From the NCBI GenBank assembly GCA_021018995.1, contig CM037591.1, forward strand, positions 3,416,001 to 3,480,000: a stretch of DNA of 64,000 nt. The letters run 5' to 3'. The DNA comes from Chloranthus sessilifolius (taxonomy: Eukaryota > Streptophyta > Magnoliopsida > Chloranthales > Chloranthaceae). This document shows, piece after piece, positions 32,790-45,013 of this stretch. Every line of letters begins with the position of its first letter. Position 1 is the first letter of the stretch. Position numbers and translations under genes: made by a program. The notes beneath the pieces are model-generated. The model made no database searches and was not told where the DNA came from. It was given only the letters and a program-made list of their open reading frames with translations.

Positions 32790-33960
32790 CTCTAACAAAA
32801 CGAATATCCATAATAGCTTTGGACTCTCATGCAACACCGAATCAGATGCAATCTTTTTGGCTGCTTCAATATTGTAGTAAATGGGCATGGACCACTAATA
32901 GGAAATCCAAATTCAGAGATAAGGGAACGAAGCTGTAGAAGCTCACATGCTCCATGAGTAATAGCGATACTCAGCTGAAACAAAATTACCTCCAACGAAA
33001 ACACAATCTTGTCTAGCTAATTACAATTCAAAATTATGCCTTTGCAAACCATTTAAAACAAAGACTTGGTAATTTTTGGACCATGCCACATTTCAACACC
33101 ATCTAAGTTGTGTGATTTGATGGCCAAGAACTAAAGATCTTTGGTGCAAAAAATTAGCACAAAACACGATCTCTATCATCTGATCCGACACAGTCGACCA
33201 TTAAGTTATCCCTATGCCTTTGTCTGCGTTGAATTAAGTGATAGAGATCATGTTTCGTGCCAATTTTTGCACCAAAGATCTTTAGATCATAACCTTCAAA
33301 TCAGACGATTTAATGGTGTTGAAACGTGGCACGTCCTAAACATACCTAAGTCTTAGTTTTAAATGATTTGCAGTAGCATAATTTTGAATAGCAATTAGCT
33401 GGTCCGACACAATATCCTGATGTAGAGCGATTGCCGATCTGTGCCAGCCCAATCATCATTAGTATATCCAGAGAAATGTAAAATGACCATGAGAGTGATA
33501 ATCAATTTCACGACCAGGGGTGGACTTCATGTATCAATAATGCAATCAACATCGAAATGAGGAGCACGAGAAGCGTGCATGACTTGATTGACTAGGCTGA
33601 CTGAAAAAGTGATATCTATCGTGTAGTTGTAAGATAAATCAAAAAATGTACTAGGCGCTGATACTCACGTGGTCCAGATAATAGGTCACCCTCACTCTCT
33701 TGAAGAGAATGCTTAGGATCCATAAGAGAGAGGAAGCATGGTTGCAACCAAACATATCAGTATCACTTAGAAGATCTTGAGCATACTTCCTACAAGATGG
33801 AAAGATCCTCTTTATCAAACATGCTACTTCCAAACTATAAAAATATTTTAACTCCCATAAATCCACCTCAAAAATTCAACCTAGCTCATCCTTCACATGG
33901 GATATGAAGGTTCATCTTCTGTCAAAACAATATCGTAAACATATACTAGCAATATAGTGT
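32790..33960 (-). pseudogene. Second Ty1/copia RT-RNase H fragment, split by a foldback MITE
   Basis: On the minus strand, from 33960 down: LLVYVYDIVLTED, where the RT motif YVDD reads YVYD, then DLWELKYFYSLEVA with CRKYAQDLLSDTDMFGCN, then the RNase H start GNRSTSGYCV (about 33420). After the MITE (33010-33406) it resumes CVFVGGNFVS and AEYRAITHGACELLQLRSL with ISEFGFPISGP (about 32880-33000). The loss of one active-site Asp and several stops make it dead. It is a different copy from the one that holds the LINE. Confidence 0.85.
33010..33406. mobile_element. Foldback MITE of Mutator type in copia RNase H
   Basis: Nearly the whole 397 bp is one inverted repeat (left GCTAATT...TTCAAAATTATGCC...GCAAACCATTTAAAAC, right the inverse). 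It is flanked by ACACAATCT (33001-33009) and ACACAATAT (33407-33415), a 9-bp duplication with one change, which is typical of MULE MITEs. The core is related to 13098-13395. Confidence 0.9.
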
Positions 33961-34354
33961 GACCATTAGGTCCAAAATGATAAAATACGGTATGCTCTTA
34001 GTGACATATCTGAAATGCCATACCAATGCTCACGCTACCGAAGCGATGAAATTATATACGAGACGACTGCTTCAAACCATGTGTACATCCACCTGCTGGA
34101 CGTCGATTAAGGAACACCCACCAACACCTGCTGGACATCGATTGCCAATTAGCATTAAATTTGAGGTTCCTTTTCCATCCAATTTAAGTTCCATATGTGA
34201 ATTTGTACTTTCAATAGCTCATTGAAATATTAGTTATGCTGTTGTGGGCGTATTTGGGTGGGGTTCTTTTGGATTATTCCTTTTCTAACATGATCTATGT
34301 TTTTATCTTGTCAAGAATCTAGTTGAAGATCCATTTGTAGTCTGTCCTATTTTT
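33961..34354. other. Spacer between copia fragment and gamma-adaptin region
   Basis: Contains a short direct repeat (CACCTGCTGGACGTCGATT / CACCTGCTGGACATCGATT near 34090-34140). No gene was seen. Confidence 0.4.
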
Positions 34355-34800
34355 TTTCTATCCAACTTTCAGGTGTAATAGATGTATTGGGTGTTTTGTT
34401 TTTCCATCCTCCCCATTTTCTTTTTTCATCAGTGTATCTGCCTGCACAGTATAGTAGTTGCCCCTTTCTCTCTTCTACGTTTTATGTGGTAAATGCTCTC
34501 GCAAAGTCTGAAGGATGTCCCTCTAGACGTTTCTACATGCCATATGTTTGTATTTTTGTAGGAATTATTAAATAAACTACTTGTTTTATATCCAGCTTTC
34601 TGGTGGTGTAGATGTATCGGGCGTTTTGTCTTTCCGTACTCCCCATTCTCCCTTTTTATCAATGTATCTGCCTGCTTTGTTAGTAGTTACCCCTTTCTCC
34701 TTTCTACGTTTTGTGTGGTAAATTCTCTTGGCAAGTCTCAAGGATTTTCCTCTGAATGTCTCTCCGTGCTATGTGTTTGTAAGAATTATTAAATACTAAA
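34355..34800 (+). repeat. Diverged tandem duplication of about 230 bp in a gamma-adaptin intron
   Basis: 34359-34589 and 34590-34800 share GTATCTGCCTGC, CCCCTTTCTC, TTCTACGTTTT, GTGTGGTAAA and GGAATTATTAAATA in the same order. Non-coding. It probably belongs to the intron upstream of 35089. Confidence 0.8.
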
Positions 34801-35088
34801 TGTAGTCTATTTTCCTGGAAGCTTATGCTTGTGCCATGTATGTGGGTGTCCTAAAGAACATGTTCTGTGATTCAACTTTTTAGGGAGGGAGATTTGAAAT
34901 AGCCATAATCTATGTCCTAAAATGGTGTTGTGGAATAGGTGAAGTATGTTATAAATATCTGTATCTATCTCTGTATCATTATCTGTATATATCCAGTTAG
35001 ATCAGTTTTTTCCTAAGACAACTTTTTCTTACTATTTTTAATCATATTTAAAAAAATAATTTTATGATTTTCTCAAATGCTCATATAG

Positions 35089-35451
35089 GAGGATAAGAGA
35101 GATTATCACGCAGCAAAAAGGTGGCCTTGTGTTGGAGTTGCAGCAAGGATCCATTGAATACAATTCTATCATTCAAAAGCATCAAAATATCAAGTGGGTA
35201 TATGATTTCTACAGCATTTTGGATTATGATGCATTGACGTGTATGTGTGTGTGTGTGCGCGTGTAGCTTGGCGTGTCGTATATGTGTGCTTGGATGCGTG
35301 TTAGTAAGTGTGGGAACTTGTTGCTAGCTTAGTTACTGCTTTTGTATTGCATTCATATACTTGCAAATCTGTTGGTCAAGTGTTTCCAGGCCTGCATTGG
35401 TTGAACGGATGCCAGTTCTTGATGAGACAACTTATGGTGGAAGGAGGACTG
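35089..35451 (+). pseudogene. AP-1 complex subunit gamma, two hinge-proximal exons
   Basis: Gamma-adaptin is the large subunit of the AP-1 clathrin adaptor at the trans-Golgi network and endosomes. Exon 35089-35193 reads RIREIITQQKGGLVLELQQG and SIEYNSIIQKHQNIK; exon 35390-35451 reads PALVERMPVLDETTYGGRRT. The joint AA/G is in phase and both introns use GT-AG. These correspond to the end of the trunk domain just before the hinge. The second exon stops at GGRRTG, where family members continue into the hinge; here sequence of a duplicated ear-exon segment follows directly. The upstream trunk exons are not in the window. Confidence 0.88.
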
Positions 35452-35455
35452 GTTA

Positions 35456-36615
35456 TTTATTTATTTATATATTTCTTCTTTTTGCATTATTTGGAATATG
35501 CATTTTTATTCAGTTCGAATGTAGGCATGCTTAATATCTGTATTTATTGTTGCTTGTTTATTTCACATTTCCTTGCAAGCTGCCATTATGACACTTAAGG
35601 TGTTTATATTCTGCAGTTTGTGCAATTACACTTAGATCCAGCTAGTGGTAATACTCTTCCTGCTAGCGGTAATGGGACAATCACACAAAGTTTGAGTGTT
35701 AGTAATAGCCAACACGGGCAGGTATACAATTAAACAACTCATTAACTTTCTTAAGAAATTCTGTCGTGCTCTATCTGACCTATTTTATTTTATGGTTTAA
35801 TATTTCATTGACTGAAGAAATCTTTATTACTTGAACTCTGATGAATTGATGTTATTTTCGGTGGCATTTTATTCCTTTGCTGGTTTTTTTTCTACGAGAA
35901 ATTTGTTTTTTTTCCTCTATTAACATGTTTCTAATTGGACTCAACCTCCATCTTTTAAGTAGACTGAATATGGATTACCGAGATCACTTAACTGATGTAG
36001 TTAACCTGACTCTTCTGGACTATCAATCGTAAGCTGGTTTACTGTGTTTGCCTCTCAAGTGTTTCTTTTCTGTTTGCATGCGGTATATAACTTTCAAAAA
36101 ACATATTGCCATCTGAATTTTTCTGATAGGAGGTATGCTTTTGTTAGTGGCTGACTTTGTCTCCTCCACAAAATAAGCCACAACATATTATCCAGATGCT
36201 AATAAATTTTGAGCCAAATAGGATAGGCTCTGACAGGTCTTCTATGGCTGCCTCTGTAATCCAGATTATAGTTTACATATTGGAGTTCACAATGTTTGAT
36301 GCCTTCTAATTAACTTATCATATTAATTTGATAGGAGTTTCGTGCACTGAACTTTTCTATCATGATTTTTTCACAGCTTCTTTGGAATTGTAGGAGAAGC
36401 CAAGAGCAAGGACCAAATTTTCGGCCGAAATTTCGGTCCAAATTTGTATGGGACCCAAAATTTCGGCCAAATTTTCGGTTTTCGGCTGAAATTTTACCAA
36501 AATTTTGATCCTTGACCAAGAGTATAGTGTATGTAATTGATTTTCATGATATGAAATTTATAGTGCCTATTGTTGGGTCCCTGTACAACCCTCGTGGGCC
36601 CGAGGGGGGGCGTAC
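35456..36615 (+). repeat. Gamma-adaptin segmental duplication, copy A (left part), with ear exon
   Basis: Homologous to 52949-53732 plus 60186-60580. It contains the exon 35617-35721 (FVQLHLDPASGNTLPASGNG then TITQSLSVSNSQHGQ, 35 codons, flanked by CTGCAG and GTATAC). That exon belongs at the end of the ear domain, yet lies upstream of the hinge exon at 44491. The rest is intron sequence including a hAT MITE (36407-36514). The right part of the same copy is 42807-43030. Confidence 0.9.
36407..36514. mobile_element. hAT MITE CAAGGAYCAAA family, copy 1
   Basis: Ends CAAGGACCAAATTTTCGG and CAAAATTTTGATCCTTG, flanked by GCCAAGAG (36399-36406) and ACCAAGAG (36515-36522). The unfilled site GCCAAGAGTATAG is visible at about 42965 and 60745. 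The interior is rich in TTTCGGCC and TTCGG words. Confidence 0.92.
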
Positions 36616-37229
36616 TGTGACGTGGTCACGACCCTGGTGCATAGCGATGCACATCGATCAACTAGCGGGCAAGGTGAGTGGGCCTTGTAGCTAGGTTGAG
36701 CCATAGGCAAAGCTTGCTAGGTGAACTCTTGGGTGAAGACAACTAGTGTCGAGATACTAGAGTGAGCTATGAGCACTAATGCTTAGTGCATGCATAGTGA
36801 TGGATTGCGTGGGTGCAGAGCCACATGAAGCGGCGTAGTGATGGATTGCATTGGTGCAGAGCCACGCGAAGGAGCAGTGTGGTCCTTATCCGTAGGCACG
36901 GATGAGACCAAGTTACTTTAGCAAGGAGGTGCCAAACCTCAAGGCTAGGTACTTGTGGAGACCTTGCATGGAGTGAAGACGAAAGTCGAGGTACTGATGT
37001 GGGTCTTGGTGTCAACATTGACGTTGACACAGCCAGCACGAAGGTGTAGCGACCTTGGAACTGGGTATTTCGCTAGCAGGTAGGCGGGCGAACCTTATAG
37101 CTAGCTATGTAGCGTATGTGCGCGGAGGCACGTGGCCCTGCGATGCGTGCATGTGTCCCTTATACATGATGCGACGGCGACTCGAGATACGCGAGGATCT
37201 AGTGTGGTGACTAGACGCACGTGAGGCAT

Positions 37230-37800
37230 GAAATGCGGTGCTCTGCATAGGGGCACGCGATGTGGTGCCTTGAGGGCACGTGATATCCTGGTGCCGAGAG
37301 GTACGTGATGCCGTGTCAAGAGGACCGCGACATCCTAGTTCCTTGAGGCATGTGAGGCGGTGCCATGACGGCACGCGACGTGGTGCTAAGGGGGCATGAG
37401 ACGTCCTGGTGCCATAAGGCACGTGATGTGGTGCTAAGAGGGCACATGATATCTAACTTGTATGGCAAGTGATGTGGTTCCAAGAGGGCACGTAACATCT
37501 TAGTGCTATGAGGCACGCGATGTGGTGCCAAGGAGGCACGCGACATGTTGCCATGAGGGCTTGCGATGCGGTGCTAAGAGGGCACGCGGCAGCCGGGGCA
37601 ATGACTGACTCGACATAGTGTCGAGTGGGCATGAGACACAGTCACGACTCGGACGTGATGCGGTGCCACGAGGGCAAGCGACATGAGGCCATAAAGTCCC
37701 TTGCGACATGGTCGCGACACGGTTGCGACACAGTGCTATGTGGGCATGAGGCCATGAGGGCCTCGCGACGTGGTCGCGATGCAGACGCGACACGGTCGCA
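37230..37800 (+). repeat. Inverted-word minisatellite in the LARD left LTR
   Basis: Diverged repeat units of about 40-44 bp alternate GGCACGCGAY and TGGTGCC words (GTGGTGCCAAGAGGGCACG is typical). The right LTR has the same tract at 41190-41790. A TATA box (CCATATATAAGG, 38005-38016; right LTR 41998-42008) lies about 200 bp downstream. Open frames over this tract arise from repetition and are not genes. Confidence 0.9.
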
Positions 37801-38785
37801 AGTGACGCTGATGCTTGAACTCACAAGCCGTATGGGCTTGGAGGATGATACTGTGCCATGAGCAGAGGATCGTGTGCCACAATTAATGCCAAACCACCTA
37901 CCTTTGAAGGTGTGTGCCACGGGCAGAGGTCCATGTGCCATGGTGGTATGCCAAACCAAGGGGTTTGAGGTCCTTTGGTGGTTTACTCCAAGTTGGTGTT
38001 TAGACCATATATAAGGGAAGGGTGTTGTGGAGCTATTCCCCCACACATGGGACCATGCGTTGCGGGTGTGGGCGAATAGGTCTTCTAGGTTAGGGTGGTC
38101 CTAGAACGTCGCTGCAGCGATGCGATGTGTCACCCTAGGCGAGGTTGCCATATGACCCGAGCTACATGTCGCGGTGTATATGGGTTGGTAACTTCTCCTG
38201 GGCACCCGAGGGCTACGTGGGACACGGTGGTGCACGTTCGCTGAGGGCCCGGAGCGAACGTGTGTTGGTCTTGTGGGTCACACACGATTCTTGGTTTGGA
38301 TAGCATGAAGAGCTACATGCTACTCCAAGTGGGCTGGTCGCGTGGGTCACCCACGATGCTTGGTTTGGATAGCATGAAGAGCTGCATGCTACTCCAAGTG
38401 TGCTGGTCGCATGGACCGCACACGATGGTATGAAGAGATGCATGTCACTGTCTCAAGCGAGGAACTAGTGCAGTGCACAAGGTGAAATTGGGCAGGCCAA
38501 GTGGCACTGAGGTGCTGACATGCGTGTCGTGAGTAGACATAATGCGTTGAGATGGTTCGCCTCGGGTGAAGGCAACCATGAACGGGAGTTCCCGTCCTCT
38601 AGGCGGGTGGTATCAGAGTGATGGTTGGAAAAGATGGTCGTGCTGTGCGCGGCAGCGAGATGTGGCACGAGAGTTATAGCTATTGTTAGGTTGTGCCTCG
38701 TGATAACTGGTACCTGAGTTAGGCTAGCCTCGCTGTAGCGGCAGCGAGGCAGCACACGGGTGTTGAAAAAAGTTACCCCGTGACA

Positions 38786-40638
38786 TTTGATATCAAAGTC
38801 AGATCGTTCCGATTGGGACTACATTGGCGAGCAAGAGCGATGAGGTGCGCTCTGATTTTGTGACAGTCAGAGTTACTTGTGTGCAGGTGAGTTGCACGTC
38901 TGCGGTTGAGATGCGATTGAGTCGCACGCAGAGGGATGGTATTGCTGGGTTATGTTGTCGAGAAAATGTACTCGACGCTAGTTGGCCATGAGGGCCACAC
39001 GCTGAAATAGCAGGTCGATCTGAGGTGGATGAACGTTAGTGACTTCCGACATGAGACGTTGGGTCACGTTGGTGTTGAGAGCACTGTTGCCGTGGATGGC
39101 AAGTAGCAAGTAGGATGCTCCATTCTTACTTCATGACTTGTTGGCCATGAGGGCCACATGTTGAAGTAGCGGGTCAGTCCGAGACAGATGAACGCTAGTG
39201 ACTTTCAACATGATACGTTGAGTCACCTTGGTGCTGTGAGCACCGTTGCCATGTTGGCATGGAGCAAGGAGGATGCTCCGTGCTCACTTCATGTGGAAGA
39301 TGAGATTTTGGAATCAGTCACTGGTATATGACATGAGGGTCTAGACCGCTGGTATGCGGTAATATAAGGATCAATATGTTGCGATGGGTTAGGATTGAGG
39401 ATATAGTTAAGCGGGATATCCCGAGAACTGGATTGAGCTATGCTGAACCAGAGTAAGGGTCAGAAGCTCGTTCCTTATCGTGAGACGACAAGGCATGGGT
39501 CCGTGAGAGACTCATGGCTGGACGACAGATCCAACGTGGCTTCAGAGAAAGCCGATGTGAGAACCAGATGGGTACCTTCAGAGGAAGTGAGTCCCAGGTG
39601 ATCCAGTATAGCTTCGGAAGAAGCACATGCGAGAGCTAGATGGGTACCTTCAGAGGAAGCGAGTCCCAGGCGATCGTCAAAGTCTTTGGTCTACGAGAAG
39701 GGCTGAAGTTAGTTTCTGAGTACGGCTGAGGCAACGTGGTCAGAATATTGAAACGGACTAGTTCAAGGTGATGTTTCGGGGTGAAGAGGTCGATGTCCAA
39801 CGTACCAAGGCATAACAGCTGCTAGAAAGTGAAGGCATTGATGCGCTCGCTAAGACACTAGAAGCATGCACCAAGGCAGTAAATTGGACCATAAGTCGGG
39901 TCGCAAGAGGTGACTCGAGTCACGCTATTGGGTGAAGACAGATGTCGAGGTACTATAGTGTGAGAAGCATAAAGCTCGTTGATTGAGCAAGGTGTTCATG
40001 GCAGTCTCTTGGGTGAAAACACAGTAGTGTTGAGGTACTAGAGCTGCAAAATTACTACAGGTTGAGGTAGCTTGGGTAGCAGACTCATGGTTGGAAACAT
40101 ACGTCGAGGTACTGGAGTTTTATAAATCAGACGCAAGTCAAACTCTTGGGAGAAGACATAGAGGTGTTGAGGTGCTAGAGTGCGGCAATGCAGATGAAAG
40201 CTTGACTCCTGGGTGAAGACAAATTGTTGAGAACCTAGAGAGTTGTGATGCGCAATGAGTTGCGCGAGCTTAGAGCCGACGATGTGGACATCTAAAGCAC
40301 AAATTTGCTTGGTTTTGGCAATCGATTCAGGCGATAATCGATTCAGGCGATAATCGAAATGAGGCAAAAGATCGGGTTGCTTCTGGTTGTATGAGGAACT
40401 GGTATTTTAGGATACCTGGGTGAAATACAGATCGGACTAAGTTATTTAGAACCCTACGTGGGGTGAAGACACAGAAAATGGTTGAGGTACTAGCACAGAA
40501 TTGCGAATGAAAGCAGTGAAGTGCAGTAATTGTAATTCAAAAGCGAGTTGTGCTTGGGTGAAGACTAAACTTGTGTCGAGGAACTAACGTAGGAGTTCGG
40601 ATGTTGATGAGGACGTCAACGCATTAAGTTGGGGAGAA
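38786..40638 (+). repeat. LARD internal domain with dispersed GGGTGAAGACA...GTCGAGGTACTAG motif
   Basis: No coding capacity was seen. It holds a tandem duplication of about 155 bp (38981-39140 / 39141-39295, start GTTGGCCATGAGGGCCACA), a repeat GGTACCTTCAGAGGAAG at 39570 and 39645, and at least six irregularly spaced copies of TTGGGTGAAGACA followed by GTCGAGGTACTAG (near 39927, 40001, 40146, 40206, 40456, 40553), with further copies in the LTR starts (36728, 40750). Confidence 0.8.
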
Positions 40639-42806
40639 TGTGATGTGGTCACGACCCTAGTGCATAGCGATGCACATCAATCAACTAGCAGGCAAGCTGA
40701 GTGGGCCTTGTAGCTAGGTTGAGCCATAGGCAAAGCTTGTTAGGTGAACTCTTAGGTGAAGACACATAGTGTCGAGGTACTAGAGTGAGCTGTGAGCACT
40801 AATGCTTAGGGCATGCATAGTGATAGATTGCGTGGGTGCAGAGCCACGCGAAGCGACATAGTGATGGATTGCATTGGTGCGGAGTTACGCGAAGGATCAG
40901 TGTGGTCCTTATCCGTAGGCGCGGATGAGACCAAGTTACTTTAGCAAGGAGGTGCCAAACCTCAAGGCTAGGTACTTGTGGAGACCTTGCATGGGGTGAA
41001 GAAGGTGTAGCGACCTTGGAGCGGTATTTGGGCTGGCGGTGGTAGGCGGACCTTATAGCTATATTTGTGTGGCGGCGCGTGTCTGTGCGCGGCGAATGGC
41101 CTGCGACGCGTGCATGTGTCCCTTATACACGATGCGACGACGACTCGGGACACGCGAGGATCTAGTGTGGCGACTAGACGCACGTGAGGCATGAAATGTA
41201 GTGCTCCGCATAGGGGCACCCGATGTGGTGCCTTGAGGGCATGAGACATCCTGGTGCCGAGAGGCACGTGATGCAGTGTCAAGAGGACACGCAACATCCT
41301 AGTGCCTTGAGGCACGTGAGGCGGTGCCATGACGGCACGCGATGTGGTGCCAAGGGGGCACGCTACGTCCTGGTGCCATATGGCACGTGAGGCGGTGCCA
41401 TGACGGCACGCGATGTGGTGCCAAGAGGGCACGCGACATCTGGCTTGTACGACAAGTGATGTGGTGCCAAGAGGGCGCGTAACATCTTAGTGCTATGAGG
41501 CACGTGATGTGGCGCCAAGGAGACATGTGACATTTTGTTGCCATGAGGGCACGCAATGCGGTGCTAAGAGGTCACGTGGCGTCAAGGCGATGCAGGACGG
41601 CATAGTGCGAGTGGGCACGCAGAGGCGATCACGACTTCGAGCGTGATCACGAGGGCATGCGACATGAGGCCATAAAGGCCCTTGCGACATGGTCGCAACA
41701 CAAATGCAACATAGTGCTACGTTGGCATGAGGCCATTAGGGCCTCGCGACGTGGTCGCGATGCGGACACGACACGGACGCGACACGGTCGCAATTGACGC
41801 TGATGCGTGAACTCACAAGCCATGTGGGCTTGGAGGATGGCACTTCTGCCACGAGCCGAGGATCGTGTGCCACGATTAATACCAAACCACCTACCTTTGA
41901 AGGTGTGTGCCACGGACATAGGTTTGTGTGCCATGGTGGTATGTCAAACCAAGGGGTTTGAGGTCCTTTGGTGGTTTACACCAAGTTGGTGTTTAGACCA
42001 TATATAAGGGAGGGAACTGTGGAGCTATTCCCCCACACATGGGGCCATGCGTTGCGGGTGTGGGCACATAGGTCTTCTAGGTTAGGGTGGGCCTAGAACG
42101 TCGCTACAGCGATGCGGCACTGCGGCGATGCCATGTGTCACCCTAGGCGAGGTTGCCATATGACCCGAGCTACGCGTCGCGATGCATATGGGTTGGTAAC
42201 TTCTCCTGGGCACTCGAGGGTTACGTGAGACACGGTGGTGCACGTTAGCTGAGGGCCCGAAGCGGGCGTGTGTTGGTCGCGTGGGCCACACACGATTCTT
42301 GGTTTGGATAGCATGAAGAGCTGCATGCTACTCCAAGTGGACTAGTCTTGTGGGTCACCCACCATGCTTGGTTTGGATAGCATGAAGAGCTGCATGCTAC
42401 TCCAAGCGTGCTGGTCGTGTGGACCGCACACGATGGTTGGCTTGGATGGTATGAAGAGATGCATGCTACTGTCTCAAGCGAGGAACTAGTGCAGTGCACA
42501 GGGTGAAGCTGGGCAGGCCAAGTGGCATTGAGGTGCTAGCATGCGTGTCACGAGTAGACACGATGCATTGAGATGGTTCGCCTCGGGTGAAGGCAACCAT
42601 GAACGGGAGTTCCTATCCTCTAGGCGGGTGGTATCAGAGTGATGGTTGGAAAAGATGGTCGTGTTGTGCGCTGCAGCGAGGTGTGGCACGAGTGTTATAG
42701 CCATTGTTAGGTTGTGCCTCGTGATAACTGGTATCTGAGTTAGGCTGGCCTCGCTGTAGCGGCAGCGAGGCGCCACACGGGTGTCGGAAAAAGTTACCTC
42801 GTGACA

Positions 42807-43030
42807 GTATGCTCGCCGAACACCTTAAAACATTGAGTTGTACCTCTTCCATCACCAATTGGTTTTGGCGAATTGATAGCTCAAGTATAAGATCCTATAA
42901 CTACTACTAACTGTCAATGAATTTTCCAATCTTTTCAAATACAGCTTCTTTGGATCTTTAGGAGAAGCCAAGAGTATAGTGTATGTAATGGCTTTTCATC
43001 ATTTCATGATATGAAATTTATAATACCTAT
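42807..43030 (+). repeat. Gamma-adaptin duplication, copy A (right part)
   Basis: Homologous to 60586-60780 (CACCTTAAAACATTGA, CTCTTCCATCACCAATTG). It contains a second unit (CAGCTTCTTTGGATCTTTAG and CCAAGAGTATAGTGTATG) of the same type as 36373-36560, without the MITE. Confidence 0.88.
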
Positions 43031-44040
43031 TACTAAATGTGAGTACGATCTATACAAATCTTTTCTTAAAAGAAAGAATAATTCATTTGGGGTCAATTAA
43101 TTATTAGAGTTAATCTCATTTGTTACAAATAACGAATTTCATAATGATCATTCCTTATATAGGATGAAACATTCCTAAATTTAGTTCATAGATGTGTATA
43201 AAAATATCGATTCACGTTCTAATTAAGGATGCCTCACTTAGAAAATCTGGTGTAGTATGGAGATTGGAGGAGGCCATATCTTCTTACTCAACACTATTAT
43301 AAACTTTTATTTAGTATCAGACTCATGGCCGGTTTCAACCCTACAATCAGACAGGCCATGGTCTTGGCTCCTAATCCAATAGTTTTTTCAAACCCAACGC
43401 CTTTCAAAACTCCATCTTCATCATCTTGGTAAAAAAAAAAAAGTTTCTTCTAACAACTTTCCCAAATTATCCACTTCTTCGACCCCTCCGACATCTTCAT
43501 CCTACAACCCCACAGTCTCATCATTTTCATTAAAGATCTCTTAGTTAGAGACATCGCATGCTTCATCTTCGATTCCTTTTGGGAGAGATCATGCAAATTT
43601 GATCTAGTGGGCCACCGGCTCCGACAAACTCCAAGTTGAGCAGGATGCGACAGTGATGGACATCACAGACAGGCGATGACCACCATTAAGCATGAACGGA
43701 TGTTTTGGCCATTCATCAACAATAATTTCATGAAGATCAAGGGTTCATATCTCTTGCAATCACTGTTTCTTTTTCCAAGGAACATGCCATTGCGGGGGGA
43801 AATTAGAATATATCTATAAGATACACATCATGTTATGTGTATCTTGTAATTTAAGAAAGAAGATAGGATGGTTGGATTGATTATATTAGATTTGATTAGG
43901 TTTATTTTTTAAAGTAATTTAAATGTTGATTATCTTGAAGATTGCAATTAAAAGTCTATAAGTTGTGCTAACCTCTATATATAGAGGTATTCTCTATGAA
44001 TGAAAGAATAAGCAAGATTATCACAATGTAGCCTCATGGT

Positions 44041-44071
<31 letters not shown>

Positions 44072-44490
44072 TAAGCTTTTACAGACAGTAATAGATTTGA
44101 ATTGTTTATGCATGTGGGTTTGTAGTTCATGAGTATTGTTACTAAATTGAATCTAAGACTTAAAAGCCTCACCTCAGACTCGTATTTTTACGACCATTTT
44201 GTGGAATTAAGATTAGTTTTCCTTGTTTCAAAAGATTCGTTCCAAAGCTAAATGATTTTTATGTCTTTGTTGATATCTTTATGCTTGACATACATACAAA
44301 AATGGTTTTATTTTCATATGAACATTACCGACTATTAGGTTAGGCTTACTTTCTCTATATCAGCTTAAATTATGCTTGAATTTCGGCTTGTATTTACGTC
44401 ATATATATTAAATAAAATTTTAATTATTGTTATTTTCTCTGCATTGAACCATGAATAATATGGGCATTTGTCATTTTTTTGTCAACGTAG
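43031..44490. other. Gamma-adaptin intronic or spacer region
   Basis: No exon was recognised. A (TC)n tract lies at 44040-44068. The hinge codons expected between GGRRTG and the 44491 exon (the LVDLLDL-like part) were not found. Confidence 0.5.
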
Positions 44491-44778
44491 TTCCTACAAG
44501 TGGTGCAGATATTCTACTAGATCTCTTGTCAATTGGAACGCCTCCCTTGCAAAATGATACATCATCACCCAATATGGTTCCTGCCAGCCAAGATAACATG
44601 CCTTCAGTTTCTCCATTGGAGAGAATGCCACCGCTCTCCTCCAGTGTCTTCCTCTGAAGCCTCACAAAGATCAATTTTAAGTTCTCTAAATGGAGAGATG
44701 TGGAAGTACGTTCTCCTGGAGGAGGTTCTCCAGTAATTGATTTGTTGGATGGCTTATCCTCCAATTCATCAGTGATTG
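44491..44778 (+). pseudogene. Gamma-adaptin hinge exon, frameshifted
   Basis: Reads VPTSGADILLDLLSIGTPPL then QNDTSSPNMVPASQDNMPSV, which matches the AP-1 gamma hinge with its clathrin- and accessory-binding type DLL motif. After SPLERMPPLSSS the frame is lost, and a later frame reads GGSPVIDLLDGLSSNSSVIG up to a GT donor (GATTG/GTATAA). At least one indel separates the two, so this exon cannot give an intact hinge. Confidence 0.88.
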
Positions 44779-45013
44779 GTATAAAATTTACCTATCCCAA
44801 ACTTTTTTGGCAGTAGATTGTAGAATCTTATATGACCATTTTCTTTTATAAGTCATTAAGCTAAGTAGTATTAACAAAGGAATCTAACAGAGTACAGCAG
44901 ACTAAATATGAAACCAGGGAAATGACAGAAGAACCAATATCTGACCGTTGTTATGCCATGAAATTTGTACCAGTCTACCAGACATACTGATACTTGTTCT
45001 TTACTTTGGACAG

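Larger units (their letters stand above)
36616..42806 (+). mobile_element. LTR retrotransposon without protein genes (LARD-like), 6.2 kb
   Basis: LTRs 36616-38785 and 40639-42806 (about 2.17 kb each) start TGTGAYGTGGTCACGACC and end TTACCYCGTGACA. A PBS-like TTTGATATCAAAGTCAG follows the left LTR; a purine tract (TTGGGGAGAA) precedes the right one. Target duplication is GTAC (36612-36615) and GTAT (42807-42810), and the empty site GGGGCGTACGCTC exists in copy B near 60590. The 1.85-kb interior encodes no recognisable gag or pol, so it is presumably mobilised in trans. LTR similarity looks roughly 90% or more, so it is not very young. Confidence 0.93.

Noticed and set aside
37101..37793. Minus-strand frames of 70-105 residues over the LARD left LTR
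   Set aside because: They arise from the repeated GGCAC/GGTGCC units, occur in several frames at once, and have no domain.
40968..42007. 154- and 95-residue frames in the LARD right LTR
   Set aside because: Same repeat-driven artefact, mirrored in the left LTR with different breaks.
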